NCBI RefSeq assembly: GCF_030272615.1
Contig: NC_081413.1
Location: 185,698,115-185,762,114, forward strand
Length of the DNA stretch: 64,000 nt
Source of the DNA: Cryptomeria japonica
Taxonomy: Eukaryota > Streptophyta > Pinopsida > Cupressales > Cupressaceae
Direction of reading: 5' to 3'
Below are positions 12,235 to 22,885 of the stretch, one piece after another (position 1 is the first letter of the stretch; every line of letters begins with the position of its first letter). The position numbers and the translations under genes were made by a program. Under the pieces are notes generated by a model. It saw only the letters and a program-made list of their open reading frames with translations. It did not search any database and was not told the origin of the DNA.

Positions 12235-12430
12235 CTATTTTAAACACCAAATCGAAATATGAAGGCATACATGTCAATTTTAACCATTTGTTGATTTTAA
12301 GCACAAAAAAAAACCCAAGTGTGAGATACATGCATGTCAATTTCAGCCCATGTTCATTTTAAGCACCAACAACAAAGTGTAAAATTATCCATGCATGTCC
12401 ATTTTAACTGTTGTTGATTTTAAGCACCAA
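12235..12430. repeat. Degenerate ~60-base tandem repeat in element A leader
   Basis: Copies of an ATTTTAARCACC core, with ATGCATGTC upstream, occur at about 12236, 12293, 12355 and 12416, a spacing of 57-62 bases. The units are diverged but in register. Confidence 0.7.
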
Positions 12431-12562
12431 AAAATGAAGTGTGAGGTGATGTATGCAAAAATACTAATCTAATCCTCTCTGCAAATCCACGACAGGCTGT
12501 AAATAGAAGATTAGTAGTAAAGTCCAACCAACAGAAAAGAGAAACTCAAATCTTGACAGAAA

Positions 12563-12690
12563 CGAATGCGTAATACTTACAGATCAAATGCGCGAACCTG
12601 ACAGAATGAATGCGTAATTCTGACAGACCAAATGTGTGATGATGACTAATCAATTGTGTAGCACTAACAAGTCGATTGCGTGATAGACAA
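12563..12690. repeat. 22-base tandem repeat, array 1, six copies
   Basis: The core (plus strand) AATGCGTRAT, or ATTGCGTGAT in later copies, is followed by a CTGACAGA-like half. Equivalent bases fall at 12566, 12588, 12610, 12632, 12654 and 12676, an exact 22-base step with no indel. It lies in the leader of element A, about 0.7 kb from the PBS. Confidence 0.9.
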
Positions 12691-13104
12691 GCAGACAACA
12701 ACAAAAGTTAAAAACTAAAAAAAAATAAGAAAACTAAACCCGATCAGGAACCTGCAAAACCAATTGTGAATCCCTAGCCAAATCTCTCATCAGCCATTCA
12801 ATATTGATTAGATCATATTTAACTTGATAAGAAAGAACTAAGCTATTATATCTATCAAAGGCCAGTTGTTCTTCTGGATGCTGCATCAATTTTTCTGCCT
12901 AAGAAACTTTTGATAGCATTTAGCTTCTCTTCTTTGTTGTTTGGTCCTTGCACCTGAAATCCTGAACTGTACTTTTCTTGCCATAAACTGTTATAATCAA
13001 ATCATGAAATAAAAGCAATTTGGTCCCAGATTAACCCAATTTGAGATAGAATTAGACAGATGAAATAACAGACTGAATAAAAAATTAGACAACAGTTTTC
13101 CCTG

Positions 13105-13262
13105 CAAATGCGTAATCTGAAAAGGGCGATTGCGTGATCTTAACAGGGTGATTGCATGATCCTGTCAAAGAGAGTGTGTGACCCCGAGGGATCGAATGTG
13201 TGATGTTGTCTATGCGATTGAGGGATGATTTAATCACGATTGCATGATGGAATATCTATTCT
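13105..13262. repeat. 22-base tandem repeat, array 2, seven copies
   Basis: The same core as the array at 12563-12690 (CGATTGCGTGAT type). Equivalent bases fall at 13108, 13130, 13152, 13174, 13196, 13218 and 13240, again an exact 22-base step. It ends about 90 bases from the primer-binding site. The spacing has been kept although the sequence has drifted. Confidence 0.9.
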
Positions 13263-13352
13263 TGAAATCCATGCAAAAGCTGTAAAAAAAATGCAAAAAT
13301 TCGTACGACCTGCAAAATTACATAGAGAACAGAGAAGGTAAGTTAGTTGTGT

Positions 13353-13370
13353 TTCACGTCGGGTTCACCA
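13353..13370 (-). other. Element A primer-binding site
   Basis: On the minus strand it reads TGGTGAACCCGACGTGAA, starting with the TGG that pairs with a tRNA CCA end, three bases inside the 5' LTR. It differs from the PBS of elements B and F. I cannot name the tRNA with confidence. Confidence 0.75.
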
Positions 13371-13373
13371 AAA

Positions 13374-14649
13374 TGTAATGCATGTAAAATTCATCTTAAT
13401 AACAATGTATCAATTAGAAATAAAGGGAAATCATGAATCCCTATCTAATCAAAGAATCTAACAAACAAGACAATGAAATAATGCAATATCAAGAAACAAG
13501 AATTATAAATCATTCAAATCAAACTAAAACTCCCTATTCCAAGATTTCATATTGCTTCCATTGCTCTTCTCTTCTCTATGGTATGATGGCTCTTAGATAT
13601 TGCATGGTAACCTGCAAGTGACACAAAGATTCAAAGTTCATGATTGTTGAAAATGGAGATTGGATGCTCAATTTATAGAAAATTGGAGAAGATTGATTGA
13701 AAGGTGGAACAGATTGATCAAGAGGTGGAACTCAGGTGAGCTCAAATGAAAATTGATAGTTGAACTACTGATTGTAGGAGTGAAACTCTATAGATTGAAT
13801 AGATTAATTGAGCCAACTGATTGAGAAAAAGCTAACTGAATGAAGAAAAGGAATGATCGGAGGAAATTAAGAAGATGACAAAGAAAGCTTAATTTAGAAA
13901 AAGCTAATTGAAAGATGGAAATAGAGATTGGAGAGATAAATAATTTAATTAATTAATTTAGCATGTGCTTGCATTTAGATTTAGATTTTCAATTTAATCT
14001 TTGCATGATATTTATTCAAATAATTGAATTTATTAATTCAATTTAGTATTTGAATATATTTAGAACTTGACTTTGATTTTCAATTTGGTTTTTGAAGTCA
14101 TGCACATGTTTTTGAATTTGGAATAAATTAGAAGAATATGAAATTAAATGAAATTTGAATTTGGGGAACTAGAAGAATTAATTAGTTAATTAAATAATTT
14201 AAAGAAACTATTTAATTATTTAGAAATTGAATTTTAACTAAATAATAAAGAATATTTAATTTAAATGATTAAATCACAATTAATTATATAATAAATATTT
14301 AATTAATATTTAGAAGAGAGTTGAATGATTAGATGATTGGAGATAGAAATTGAATAATTAGTAATTTATTTAAATAATAAAGATTATTTAAATTGGGGAA
14401 TTAATCATAATTAATTAAATAATAAATATTTAATTAATATTGGAAAATGATCAAATGATCAAATGATGATAGAATATAAAAATAGAATAAATAGTAAGAT
14501 GGTAAGAAAATATGAAATTAGAAGAAATATAAGAAATAGAAGAATTAGAAGAATAAGATTAATTAACTTAATTAAATAATTAAAGAATTATTTAATCAAT
14601 TAGAGGAATAATTAGCACATGATCAATGAGACATTTTTAGGTGTCTACA
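13374..14649 (-). repeat. Element A 5' LTR (1,276 bases)
   Basis: The plus-strand view begins TGTAATGCATG and ends GGTGTCTACA, so the element-strand LTR starts TGTAGACA and ends TTACA, with short inverted ends TGTA/TACA. It is very AT-rich, especially 13950-14600, where TTAATTAA-like words recur. The tail from 14557 matches window bases 1-93. Confidence 0.92.
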
Positions 14650-14901
14650 GTGGCCATCTGATGAAGAATACAACGAATGGAGCAAGACATATTTGAATGA
14701 GGATTATAGACTACAAACAATTAGCCATCCTTCTTATTGATGTAACAGTTTGGCAAACGATTTTATCTTCTTGTAGCAGTTACCTTTTTGAACATGAGAA
14801 ACAATAAGGTGGGCCCATATCAAGATCTTTTTTGGAAACAACAAGGAAGACAGAGTGCATAAAGTGTTATGATGAAGCAGTTATAGATATTTGGTGTTGG
14901 T
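14650..14901. other. Unassigned strip between elements A and B, with a 29-codon open fragment
   Basis: These 252 bases separate the LTR of element A from the candidate LTR start of element B. At the left edge one plus-strand frame is open up to a stop near 14740 and begins WPSDEEYNEWSKTYL, which looks like the tail of a coding region that element A interrupted. I do not recognise it. The rest shows nothing clear. It could also be the distal part of B's LTR if the boundary at 14902 is wrong. Confidence 0.4.
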
Positions 14902-15950
14902 TGTGACATTCCTCAAAAGGAATATTTTGTAACAGAATTATGTATATACGGTCATTTTTTAATGACAAGTGTCCCCTTTGGCCCGAAGCTTGTTTGCTCC
15001 CTTATTTTCTATAAAAAGAAATTCAAGGCCAAGAGACAGGGTTTTGATTTCAACTCTGTACTTAGTTTTCTCAATCAGAGTCATAGGTTCCATTAGCAAG
15101 TTTTTGGTGCAAATGAGAAAAATGTAAAGTCCTTTTGCAAAGCAAAAATAGAAATGAGTCTTGTGTCATATTTTGTGCAGGTTTTGAAGGACTGAATTGT
15201 ACATTGTCTTATGAAAGATATAGTATTTGAGTTAATGAAATAGAATCCAAGCTTATTTATCTCCATTGTATGATTCTACTACCTTTTGAATAAAATATAA
15301 TCAAGGGTTTCTTTCATTCATTGCATTGTTGTGATGTATGTGATTTATGTTTATGCTATGATCTAAGGGATCAATTAAATGCTTAAACAAAATTGCAGAG
15401 TGGTAGGGCTTGTGCAGGGATTTTGATAAGTAGTCTGAGATTGGGTTATAGTAGAGATATATTGTAATACAATATATTATTAGTTCAATATGCTATCAGA
15501 TAAATTTTGTTGTAATTCATCTTACATTTCTTAAATTTGACTCCCCAATGGAATAAAGCATTAGTTATTAGCTTGTCTTAATCTTTACAGCCAGTTTTAT
15601 ACTCAATTCATCTATACTTGCTATAAATTGTTGATTATCATAATACATTTCACTTCATGTCTGTTATTATTTGTTTTCTCCATATCATGCTCCAATAAGT
15701 TGAGGATCACTAAAGAATTCACCATTCTTGAGCATTCTTCCTCTTTGTTGAGCTTGTATATGAGATTATCTGCTTTGTTTTAGTGCAATTTGTGAGTATG
15801 GCACCGAGATTATAAATTCACTAAGGGATCACCCTCTAGAGTTTTCCAGATCCCAAAGTGTAGAAGGATCTATTGCATCCTTGTCATAGATATTTCAAAA
15901 ATCGACTTGGTTTATGCCTTTTGTAGTGTAAACCCTTTGGGGAACCAACA
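14902..15950 (+). repeat. Element B 5' LTR (about 1,049 bases)
   Basis: The right end is firm: GGGGAACCAACA, then three bases, then the PBS. The left end is inferred from TGTGACATTCC at 14902, a typical LTR start. The second LTR is not in the window, so the left boundary cannot be confirmed by comparison. Confidence 0.65.
15010..15018 (+). promoter_or_regulatory. Putative TATA box in element B LTR
   Basis: TATAAAAAG about 110 bases inside the LTR, in sense orientation. A TATA box and downstream start site within the 5' LTR are expected for an LTR promoter. Confidence 0.5.
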
Positions 15951-15953
15951 AAA

Positions 15954-15971
15954 TGGTGACTTTGCTGGGGA
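15954..15971 (+). other. Element B primer-binding site
   Basis: TGGTGACTTTGCTGGGGA, three bases after the LTR end. It differs by two transitions from the PBS of element F (TGGCGACTCTGCTGGGGA), a form I know from Ogre/Tat-type elements. Confidence 0.85.
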
Positions 15972-16303
15972 GTAATGTATAATTGTGATCAGTCTTGCCA
16001 TCCATTTGGGAAAATTGCATTGATTTTTCATTGTGTTTCTATGATTTGATGATTGAGCCTGCGGTTTTGTGTTTTTGGTTCATGTTTTCTATTGTACAGT
16101 GTTTTTTACATTTGTATGAGAAATAATATCTTATTTGTGAACAAGGTTTGCAAAACTATTTCAAGGATTACCAGATTTTGTTTGATTTGGTATCCCAAGG
16201 TTATTTGGGTGGTGACTCTAAAGTCTCTATGCTAGTGCATATATTTTTGAAGATTTTAAACAAATCCTTGAAATATTTTATCACCACGAGTAGAGATAAA
16301 AAC
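15972..16303 (+). other. Element B untranslated leader
   Basis: About 330 bases between PBS and the likely gag ATG. No repeat arrays are seen, unlike element A. Frames that run through it lack recognisable content. Confidence 0.5.
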
Positions 16304-18413
16304 ATGAGAGGTTACATGAAGTTGTATCTGGAAGAGACATTGGAAGGAGAGATTCTTGGAGCTCCATGGAGGATAGGGACAAGAAGAAATATAGAAACAA
16401 GCACTGCTCCCTCATCATGGAAGCCAAAGAAGAAGAATGCAAGTAAGTCCTATTTGAATCCTGTTCCTGAAGTTCATACCACATCTTCTAAGAGTTCTGA
16501 GTCAGATAAATTAGGATTTTTTTATTCCTTATTTAATACACATTTTCAAGAAGAAGTGCAACAACAGAATAAGGAAGTTACCTAGGTCCAATATTCAGAA
16601 AAGAGAAGAGGTCAGAGTAGAAGTAGAAGCCATCAAAGAGATAGTGCCATTGGTGTGCCTCCTCATCTTGGCCTCACAATGGAATTTCCTTATAATTATG
16701 AGACAGTTCAGGAACAAGGAGATGCAAACCTGATAGATTGATACTTCTGGATCTGAAATAACTTTGCCAGATCCTGAAGAGGTTTTTGGAGATATACATA
16801 TGTTAAGAAAGGAACTCCAAGAACAAATGGAACTTAGAAAGAAAAGAGAAAAAGAGAAATAATCTGAGGTCATTAGTTCTATGATTGAAAGAGATAGTCT
16901 AATAAGACAATTAGCTACACTTAAGGATTTAAATCAAGAGAAAGTAAAGCCTAATATTAAGGGTCCTGTTGTGAGAGAAATCCAAGACAAGAAAGATGAA
17001 CAAACTACCAAGGAAAAACCTAAAAGCCTTGTTGATAGTCAAAAATTAGTAGATCAAGTTGATCCTAAGAAGAATGTTCAACTCCCTAAGTCTGATCAAG
17101 ATAGAGGAAAGCAAAAGGTATCTGGTATTAAGATAAATGACCAGAAATCTACAAATATCCTAGATCAAAATCAAGGATTATCCCAAGCTGATATAGAACT
17201 AGAAAAGACAAGAACAGAGAATGAAGCTCTTGCAAAAGAGTTAGAGAAGATAGAGATGGAAGATTCTATAGCAGAAAAGAAAAGGAAAATTTATTTCCTT
17301 AAGATATCAACATTAAATAGTGCTTCTTTTAATGTTGGTCCATCTAATGTTCCAACTACTTCTAGTTCAATCCCCACAACACAACAAAATGTTACTACAA
17401 ATATTCCTGCCCAAAATGTTCAAAATACCCAAACTACTGGAGTTACAGTCACTAGGAAGGGAGATCAATTAGCCACTCATAGCATAAGTCATTCCCAAGC
17501 TTCTAAGGTACTTGTTGGAGTTATAGCAGGAACACATACTGGGACTAGGATTGGAACTAATGTTGGTGGACAAGCTATTAGTGGACAATTTCAAAGGAGA
17601 CCTATCCATTTGGAAATGTATAGACAATTGCATTTTGATGGGATTCCAGATTGTCCTAACACATTCCCAAATGAGTTGAGGGACAATATCAGAAATTTTG
17701 AAGGGAATAATGATATCACAAGAGAAGAACACCTAAGAGATTTTACTGATAAATTGAATGACTATGAAGTAGAGCATGAGGATGTTGTCATGAAACTATT
17801 TGTACAATCTCTAATAGAGGATACTAGGGATTGGTAAAGAGGATTACCTACTGCAAGCATCAGCTCTTGGGAAGAATTTGAAAGATGCTTCAAAGAACAA
17901 TATGGTGACAAAACAAATGCTAGTTTTATATTGAATGAATTCAAAAATATAAAGAAGTTACCAAATGAGGCTGTAACTAATTTAACATCAAGCTTCAAAA
18001 GGCCATGCACAAACTATTTCAAGTTCTAAGATTAGATGACAATGTTTGCCTAACAACTTATGTAAATGCATTTGATTAAAAAATGGCATATCTCCTTAGA
18101 GATAAAGATCCTCATAATTTAAGAGATGCATTTAAGATGGCTATAAACATTGAAAGAAATAGAAGAGATTTTGGTAAGCTTGGAAGAAGAGAGGATCCTA
18201 TATTCTTTAAAAGTGCAAAAGATAAAGTGGAAAAACCTTTAGGATCAAAGCCTAAAGAAGAAGATAAATGGGACAAGGTGCTTAGTACCTTGAAGGATCT
18301 CAAGTTAACTATTGCAAAGAATGACAAAGGTACTGAACTAGAGAAGCAACAGTTTAATAAATTTAACAAACCCCTATCACAAGACCATCCATACAATACA
18401 AATTGGAAGGATG
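16304..18413 (+). pseudogene. Element B Gag, first part (decayed)
   Basis: The likely start is the ATG at 16304 (MRGYMKLYLEETLEGEIL). The N-terminal ~280 codons are Ser/Lys/Glu-rich with stops near 16583 and 16740. A frameshift leads to the long open frame 16881-17837, with a Lys/Gln-rich stretch, then Thr/Val-rich sequence, then the capsid-like core: EEHLRDFTDKLNDYEVEHED (about 17730), LFVQSLIEDTRDW (about 17800), a stop, ISSWEEFERCFKEQYGD. A last segment (18083-18413) holds FKMAINIERNRRDFGKLG. The insertion at 18414 separates it from its zinc-knuckle part. Confidence 0.85.
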
Positions 18414-20096
18414 TGTAATGTCATAAATTGTACACCCTTGCTAGGGTGGTACAATTTCACACTTAGGTTAGCACTCGCCTTACTATGTTTGTGTCTTTAA
18501 TTATCATTTCCTTTTAAGGATTTAATTAATTAATTTAGTTAAATCTAAAGTCTTTTTTCATCACTTCATACATTATAAAATTGAGACCTTTACCCTAAGT
18601 GTGCCCCTTTTTATTTTATTCCTCCAACAAATCATTTAATCATAAACCCTAATTATGTCCTATTTTGACCTTTAACGCCCAATTTTGCATATCAAAACAC
18701 CTCAAAATCAGTTGTAACTTTAGGATTCGCTCTAATATCATCATATCTAACAACCCTGAAAAATCTGGTGAAAAGTTGGCCAGACCATGGCGGGAATGCA
18801 CATGGTCCTTGGCTTTTTTCCCAAAATTTTTGGAGCATAATTCTATGATATTATAATTCTTTACCCCAAAATATTGGCAGGAAATCAAATTCCTAGGTTG
18901 TCCTAAAGGAAGATTTAAGTTGAAATTAAGATCTAGGGTTTTATACATAAGAGCTCTCTTTCTTTATTTGAAGGCAACTAAGATCTATCTAATCTGAAGA
19001 ATTTTTTCAGCAAAGCAAGCATAAGGAGCCTTTTATATAGTAAAAGAGAATCCTATGTGAAGTCTTCAATAACATTCAACAACATTCAACAAAATTTCAT
19101 CAAGCATTCATTATCAATTAGGAGCCTTGAAAACATTGAAGAGTAATAGGAGATCTAGTGGCAATATCTCTCCCTTAGGGATTGGTATGATTTCATGTTA
19201 TTCTCATGTCTTTGTATGAGCTTCTTTACATAAATTTGCACAATTAAATTCATTCTTTATATCATTTAGCATATTTGGTTTGAAGCATTGTTATTTATAT
19301 TCACATTTACATTTAGAGTTTCCTCTAATGCGTAGGGTAGCTCTAGTTTCTTTCATTCTAGGATCTTGTATACACACAAGGTTCTAGCACACACATTATC
19401 AATATATTATTGGTTGTTTATGGAGGTGGAAATCACCAACACAAGGGTTTGACTAAGGAAAAACCCTATATAGCCACCCAAACCTTCCCTTTTCAGTTGC
19501 AGGTGCAAAAATAAGCATCCAAAGGCAGTTTCAAATCTGGAAAAGACATCAACACAACACAGAAGTCTCAGAAGTTTAGAAATCTATCAAGGACAGGGGT
19601 GTGGCTCCCTAGTTCTACCTAGGATAGGGGTGTGGTACTTTGGTCCCTCCATTTTGTAGTCAAATTTGACAAATTATAGACTCTGGACCTCCAATTTGTT
19701 GTGTCTCAGCTGCAGCCTCGTGTCTGTAGAAACAGGACAGTGGCATGGAACCCTGGTCCAAGTTAGTTTTGTTCAATTTTCAGCATTAGGTACACATATA
19801 GAATCCCCCCCTTTCATGCTTTTAGTATCTCAGTTTCAGATCTGTAGGTTTTTTCAATTTTGAGTTCATTTATGCTTCATTCTTCATCTCCTAGTCTAGT
19901 TGATCATTCAAACCCTAGTTTTTCTCATCATTTACAACAAGAGGAATAGAAACCCTAAGAGGTAATCCTTGTCTCTATCTTTCTCACAATAAGAATCCAA
20001 ATTGATCTATCTCCCTAGGCTTTCTTTTATTCCCAATGTGTTGGCAAAAGTGGGATTAGGTCCTAGTCACCTAGTCTTGCTTTTCCTGCCACCATA
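18414..20096. mobile_element. Unidentified 1.7-kb insertion in element B gag, possible solo LTR
   Basis: It interrupts Gag between the segment ending NTNWKDV and the zinc-knuckle segment. It starts TGTAATGTCAT and ends GCCACCA, so it could be a TG...CA LTR. Candidate target duplication: GGATG (18409-18413) and GGGTG (20097-20101), one mismatch. Just inside the left end is a strong hairpin (18425-18457; arms AAATTGTAC and GTACAATTT). I see no coding domain. Near 19600-19660 the words GGGGTGTGG recur. It could be a solo LTR or a non-autonomous element; the right boundary is uncertain by a few bases or more. Confidence 0.45.
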
Positions 20097-20755
20097 GGGT
20101 GGTAAGCTAGTTCAACAACAAAAAAAGAACAAACAAGAGCAACAGACTCCTGATCTATTATAGAAACACATAGTGAATGTAGTTGAAGATACACCTTGGT
20201 GTATTGCCTGCCAGTCACCCCATTCACTTGAGTATTGTGCAGTTGTACAATTTATTGCTGCCAAAGAAGAACTATAAGAAGAACAAGAAGAAGAAACATT
20301 TGAGGATAGAAATGTTTACTTTATCATGACCACTTCTTATCTTGGAGGAGCACAATATTTTTCTGATATTGAAACTTAGGGCCTGGATGTGGATCACCAA
20401 GGCAAAGAAGTGAATCATATCATCAACAAGTTTTTTTTTATGAAGATCTTGGTGTAGATGATCAAGTGTGTAATGTTGAACAAGGAGAGGATACAATATC
20501 CTTGAGGAGATTGCCAAAATAATAGCTATTATGGTGGCTCAAGTTAGAAGTAATTACCAGTTAAGAAAGAGAACAATCAATGAAGATCAAGGCAAGCCTT
20601 TTGGTCTATTCATCAAAGAACTTAAAGGTTAAGGTAAGGAGGTAAAAGAAGATAAAACAAAGAAAGATATAGTCAAAATCAAGGAGGTCAAGAAAAAGGA
20701 ATGGGTTAAGAAAGATGAGATTTTAAAGCCTAATGAGGAAGTTACTTCACCTAAG
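20097..20755 (+). pseudogene. Element B Gag, second part with zinc-knuckle remnant
   Basis: Gln/Lys-rich sequence, a stop near 20160, then WCIACQSPHSLEYC (about 20193-20235), which resembles the Cys/His knuckle of Tat-type Gag with one residue fewer than the CX2CX4HX4C form. It is followed by EEQEEETFEDRNVYFIMTTS and several stops. The knuckle would bind the element RNA during packaging. The sequence then runs into the Lys-rich segment before protease. Confidence 0.7.
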
Positions 20756-21560
20756 GTGAAGACAAAAGAAATTGAAAAGTCTGCTACAACTATTGGAGAG
20801 GACCTAAAGAAGAAACAAAGTATTGAAATCAACAAGCTAAAGAAAAATAAAGAAAAACTAGGTATGTCTCTTGAATTTCCAGATTACACACCTGTTGATA
20901 TGTTGCAATTTCTTTCTCAAATTATAGTTAAGGTTCCTTTACAAGAAATTTTAAGAGTAAATGAACACAAGGAGAAAGCCATGGGTTGGGTCAAGGGTGT
21001 TTCCTCTTCTGTTAGAAGTGAACACAAGAGTGATATTCTTATTGTTTTCGGAACAAGGGAATAAAAATGAGAAAAAGGAAAAAGAATTTGAGGGAATAGT
21101 TTCACAAATTCCTCAAATTTATCTTGAAGATATAGTAGATGATTGTCCTGAAAATGTGGATCCCTTTTTATTAAGTGTTATCATAAATGGGGGTGTATTT
21201 AAGAATTGCATGATTGATTATGGAGCCTCAAACAATGTCATGCTAGTGAGAATTATGGAATCCATGGATTAAAATATCGATACCACTTGGGGTAGATGTT
21301 GTGCTATGGATTGAAGAGAGGTACCTATGATAGGTACTACCTTATAAGCTTTCTACCTTTCCTAGGAAGGACTTAACCAAGAGTGTTTTAGTTGTAGACT
21401 TCCCACCTCATTATGGGATGCTATTGTCAAGAAAGTGGAGTGCTTCTATGGGCAGAAGTTTGCAATGTGATTTATCTTATGCAACCATTTGCATTGATGG
21501 TGAGAATGTGAAAATTGAGAGAGAGTCAAGGGTGCCATATATGGTGGTGCATGAATAGGA
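20756..21560 (+). pseudogene. Element B protease region (decayed)
   Basis: It opens with a Lys/Glu-rich linker and the segment DMLQFLSQIIVKVPLQEIL, equivalent to the block that precedes protease in element A. The protease signature is MIDYGASNNVML (about 21207-21245). The family form is DSGAS or DGGA, so the second residue of the signature is Tyr here. Multiple stops follow (21270-21560). The catalytic Asp is still present, but the domain is not expressible as it stands. Confidence 0.8.
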
Positions 21561-21573
21561 CTCTAATAAGGAC

Positions 21574-22224
21574 ATGACATGTTTTATAGACACTGACATC
21601 CATGCATTTAGAATTGAAGATTCCCCAAGAGAAAAAAAGGAACAACTTGCACCATTGGATAAGGAGGTAGAAAAATCATCAGATGATGAAAGCCTTTTGA
21701 AAATGTATTTTGATGGAGTTAGTTCAAAGGAAGGTTCATGTACAGGTGTATTGTTTATCTCACCCCATGGAAAAACTTTCAAATTTTCTTTTACTCCATC
21801 TTTTGCCTGCACAAATAATGCGATAGAGTATGAAGCATTACTTTTGGGATTGAGAATAGAAAAAAAGCATGGGATAAATAATCTCAACATCATTAGAGAA
21901 TCAGAATTGGTCATTTCCCAAATTAGGTCAAAGTATGCATCAAAAAACAAAAGATTAAAACCATATAGGAATGTTGTATGTGATGAAATTGAGAGCTTTG
22001 ATGCATTTGGCATTGATTGGAAAGAACAAAGCCATAATAGGATGGCAGATTTACTGGCTAATATTGCGTTAAGGCCAGAAAATATTATTTTTGCCGAAAT
22101 CTCAAAATTTGGGGTTCAAACTAGACCATCAATCCCTGACAACATTGAAAGTTGGCAAGTTTTCAATGATGATGATGATGATATTTTAATATTCCTACAT
22201 TGTGTGGATGAATATGAGAATTAA
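21574..22224 (+). pseudogene. Element B archaeal-type RNase H, placed before RT
   Basis: A frame of 216 codons. Catalytic motifs: KMYFDGVSS (first Asp, about 21705), AIEYEALLLGL (Glu, about 21825), IIRESELVISQI (third position is Glu where Asp is usual), NRMADLLANIA (last Asp, about 22040). The tail (IPDNIESWQVFNDDDDD) leads to a stop at 22222. It sits between protease and RT, unlike element A, where it follows the RT-associated RNase H. The same arrangement is found in element F, so it is a lineage trait and not a local rearrangement. Confidence 0.9.
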
Positions 22225-22245
22225 GAGATTGATTTTAGTGCTTTT

Positions 22246-22885
22246 GTGCAGACAGTAGATGGAAGGGAAATAGTATTTTTGAATGAGGTGATTCAGCTGA
22301 AGACAAACAAGATTCCCAAAGGCTTGGTTGTGTTAGAAAGGGTGTTTGATAGTCAGGATAAGGATAAAGTTGCTACTACTACCCCACATCCTGAGGATTT
22401 GGAAGAATTTATCATAGGAACTGAGGGAGCACCAAAGAAGGTGTATATTGGTAAAAAGATGTCACCTAAGGTGAGGACAATGTTGATTGATTTATTGAGA
22501 AAGTAGAGACATATCTTTTCTTGGTCATATGATGACCAAAAAGCTTATTGGGATGATTTATTCCAACATGAAATCCCTTTGAAGGAAGGTGCTAAGCCTT
22601 TCAAACAAAAGCAAAGGCCAATTAATCCAACCTTGGCACCCAAAATGCAAGAAGAACATGTTCAGCTTCGGGATGCTAGGATTATAAAACCTATTAGGTA
22701 TTCATCATGGGTGTCTAACTTAATACCTGTAAGAAAGAAGAATGGAGATATTAGACTATGTGTTGACTTCAAAAATCTTAATATATCTTCATTAAAAGAC
22801 AACTATCCATTGCCTAACGTGGAAGTTGTGTTGCAGAGGGTCATAGGATGTGAACTTTGTTGGCCATTTGGAGGAACTAATTATG
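22246..22885 (+). pseudogene. Element B pre-RT linker and N-terminal RT, cut by element C
   Basis: The linker has NKIPKGLVVLERVFDSQD, closely matched in element F (NKIPKGLVSLEHLFDHHD). After a stop near 22504 come FSWSYDD, LKEGAKPFKQKQRPINP, SSWVSNLIPVRKKNGDIRLC (about 22706-22765) and VDFKNLNISSLKDNYPLPNV. The frame degrades just where the family has MLDGFSGYNQ, and then element C begins. The YVDD motif and everything downstream are missing from the window. Confidence 0.85.

Larger units (their letters stand above)
1..14649 (-). mobile_element. Element A: Tat-type Ty3/gypsy LTR retrotransposon, left end cut by window
   Basis: On the minus strand the order is 5' LTR (13374-14649), PBS, long repeat-rich leader, gag, protease, RT, RNase H, a second archaeal-type RNase H, integrase, a long 3' non-coding zone, PPT, and the first 93 bases of the 3' LTR. 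Two RNase H domains between RT and integrase are the hallmark of the plant Tat/Ogre/Retand group. The internal region is about 13.3 kb, large even for this group. The coding part has in-frame stops, frameshifts and a mutated RT active site, so this copy cannot encode its own replication. The left target-site duplication lies outside the window. Confidence 0.93.
14902..22885 (+). mobile_element. Element B: Tat-type gypsy element with aRNH before RT, 5' part
   Basis: 5' LTR, PBS, gag, protease, archaeal-type RNase H and the start of RT, all on the plus strand. Element C interrupts it at 22885 within RT; the remainder should lie beyond 64000, after C ends. Within gag there is a further 1.7-kb interruption (18414-20096). 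The protease to aRNH to RT order is the same as in element F and differs from element A. Many stops and frameshifts make it the most decayed element here, in line with its place as outermost host of the nest. Confidence 0.88.

Noticed and set aside
12563-13262. CRISPR-like look of the regularly spaced 22-base repeats
   Set aside because: There are no unique spacers of constant length between conserved repeats; the units are contiguous and drifted, and the context is a plant retrotransposon leader.
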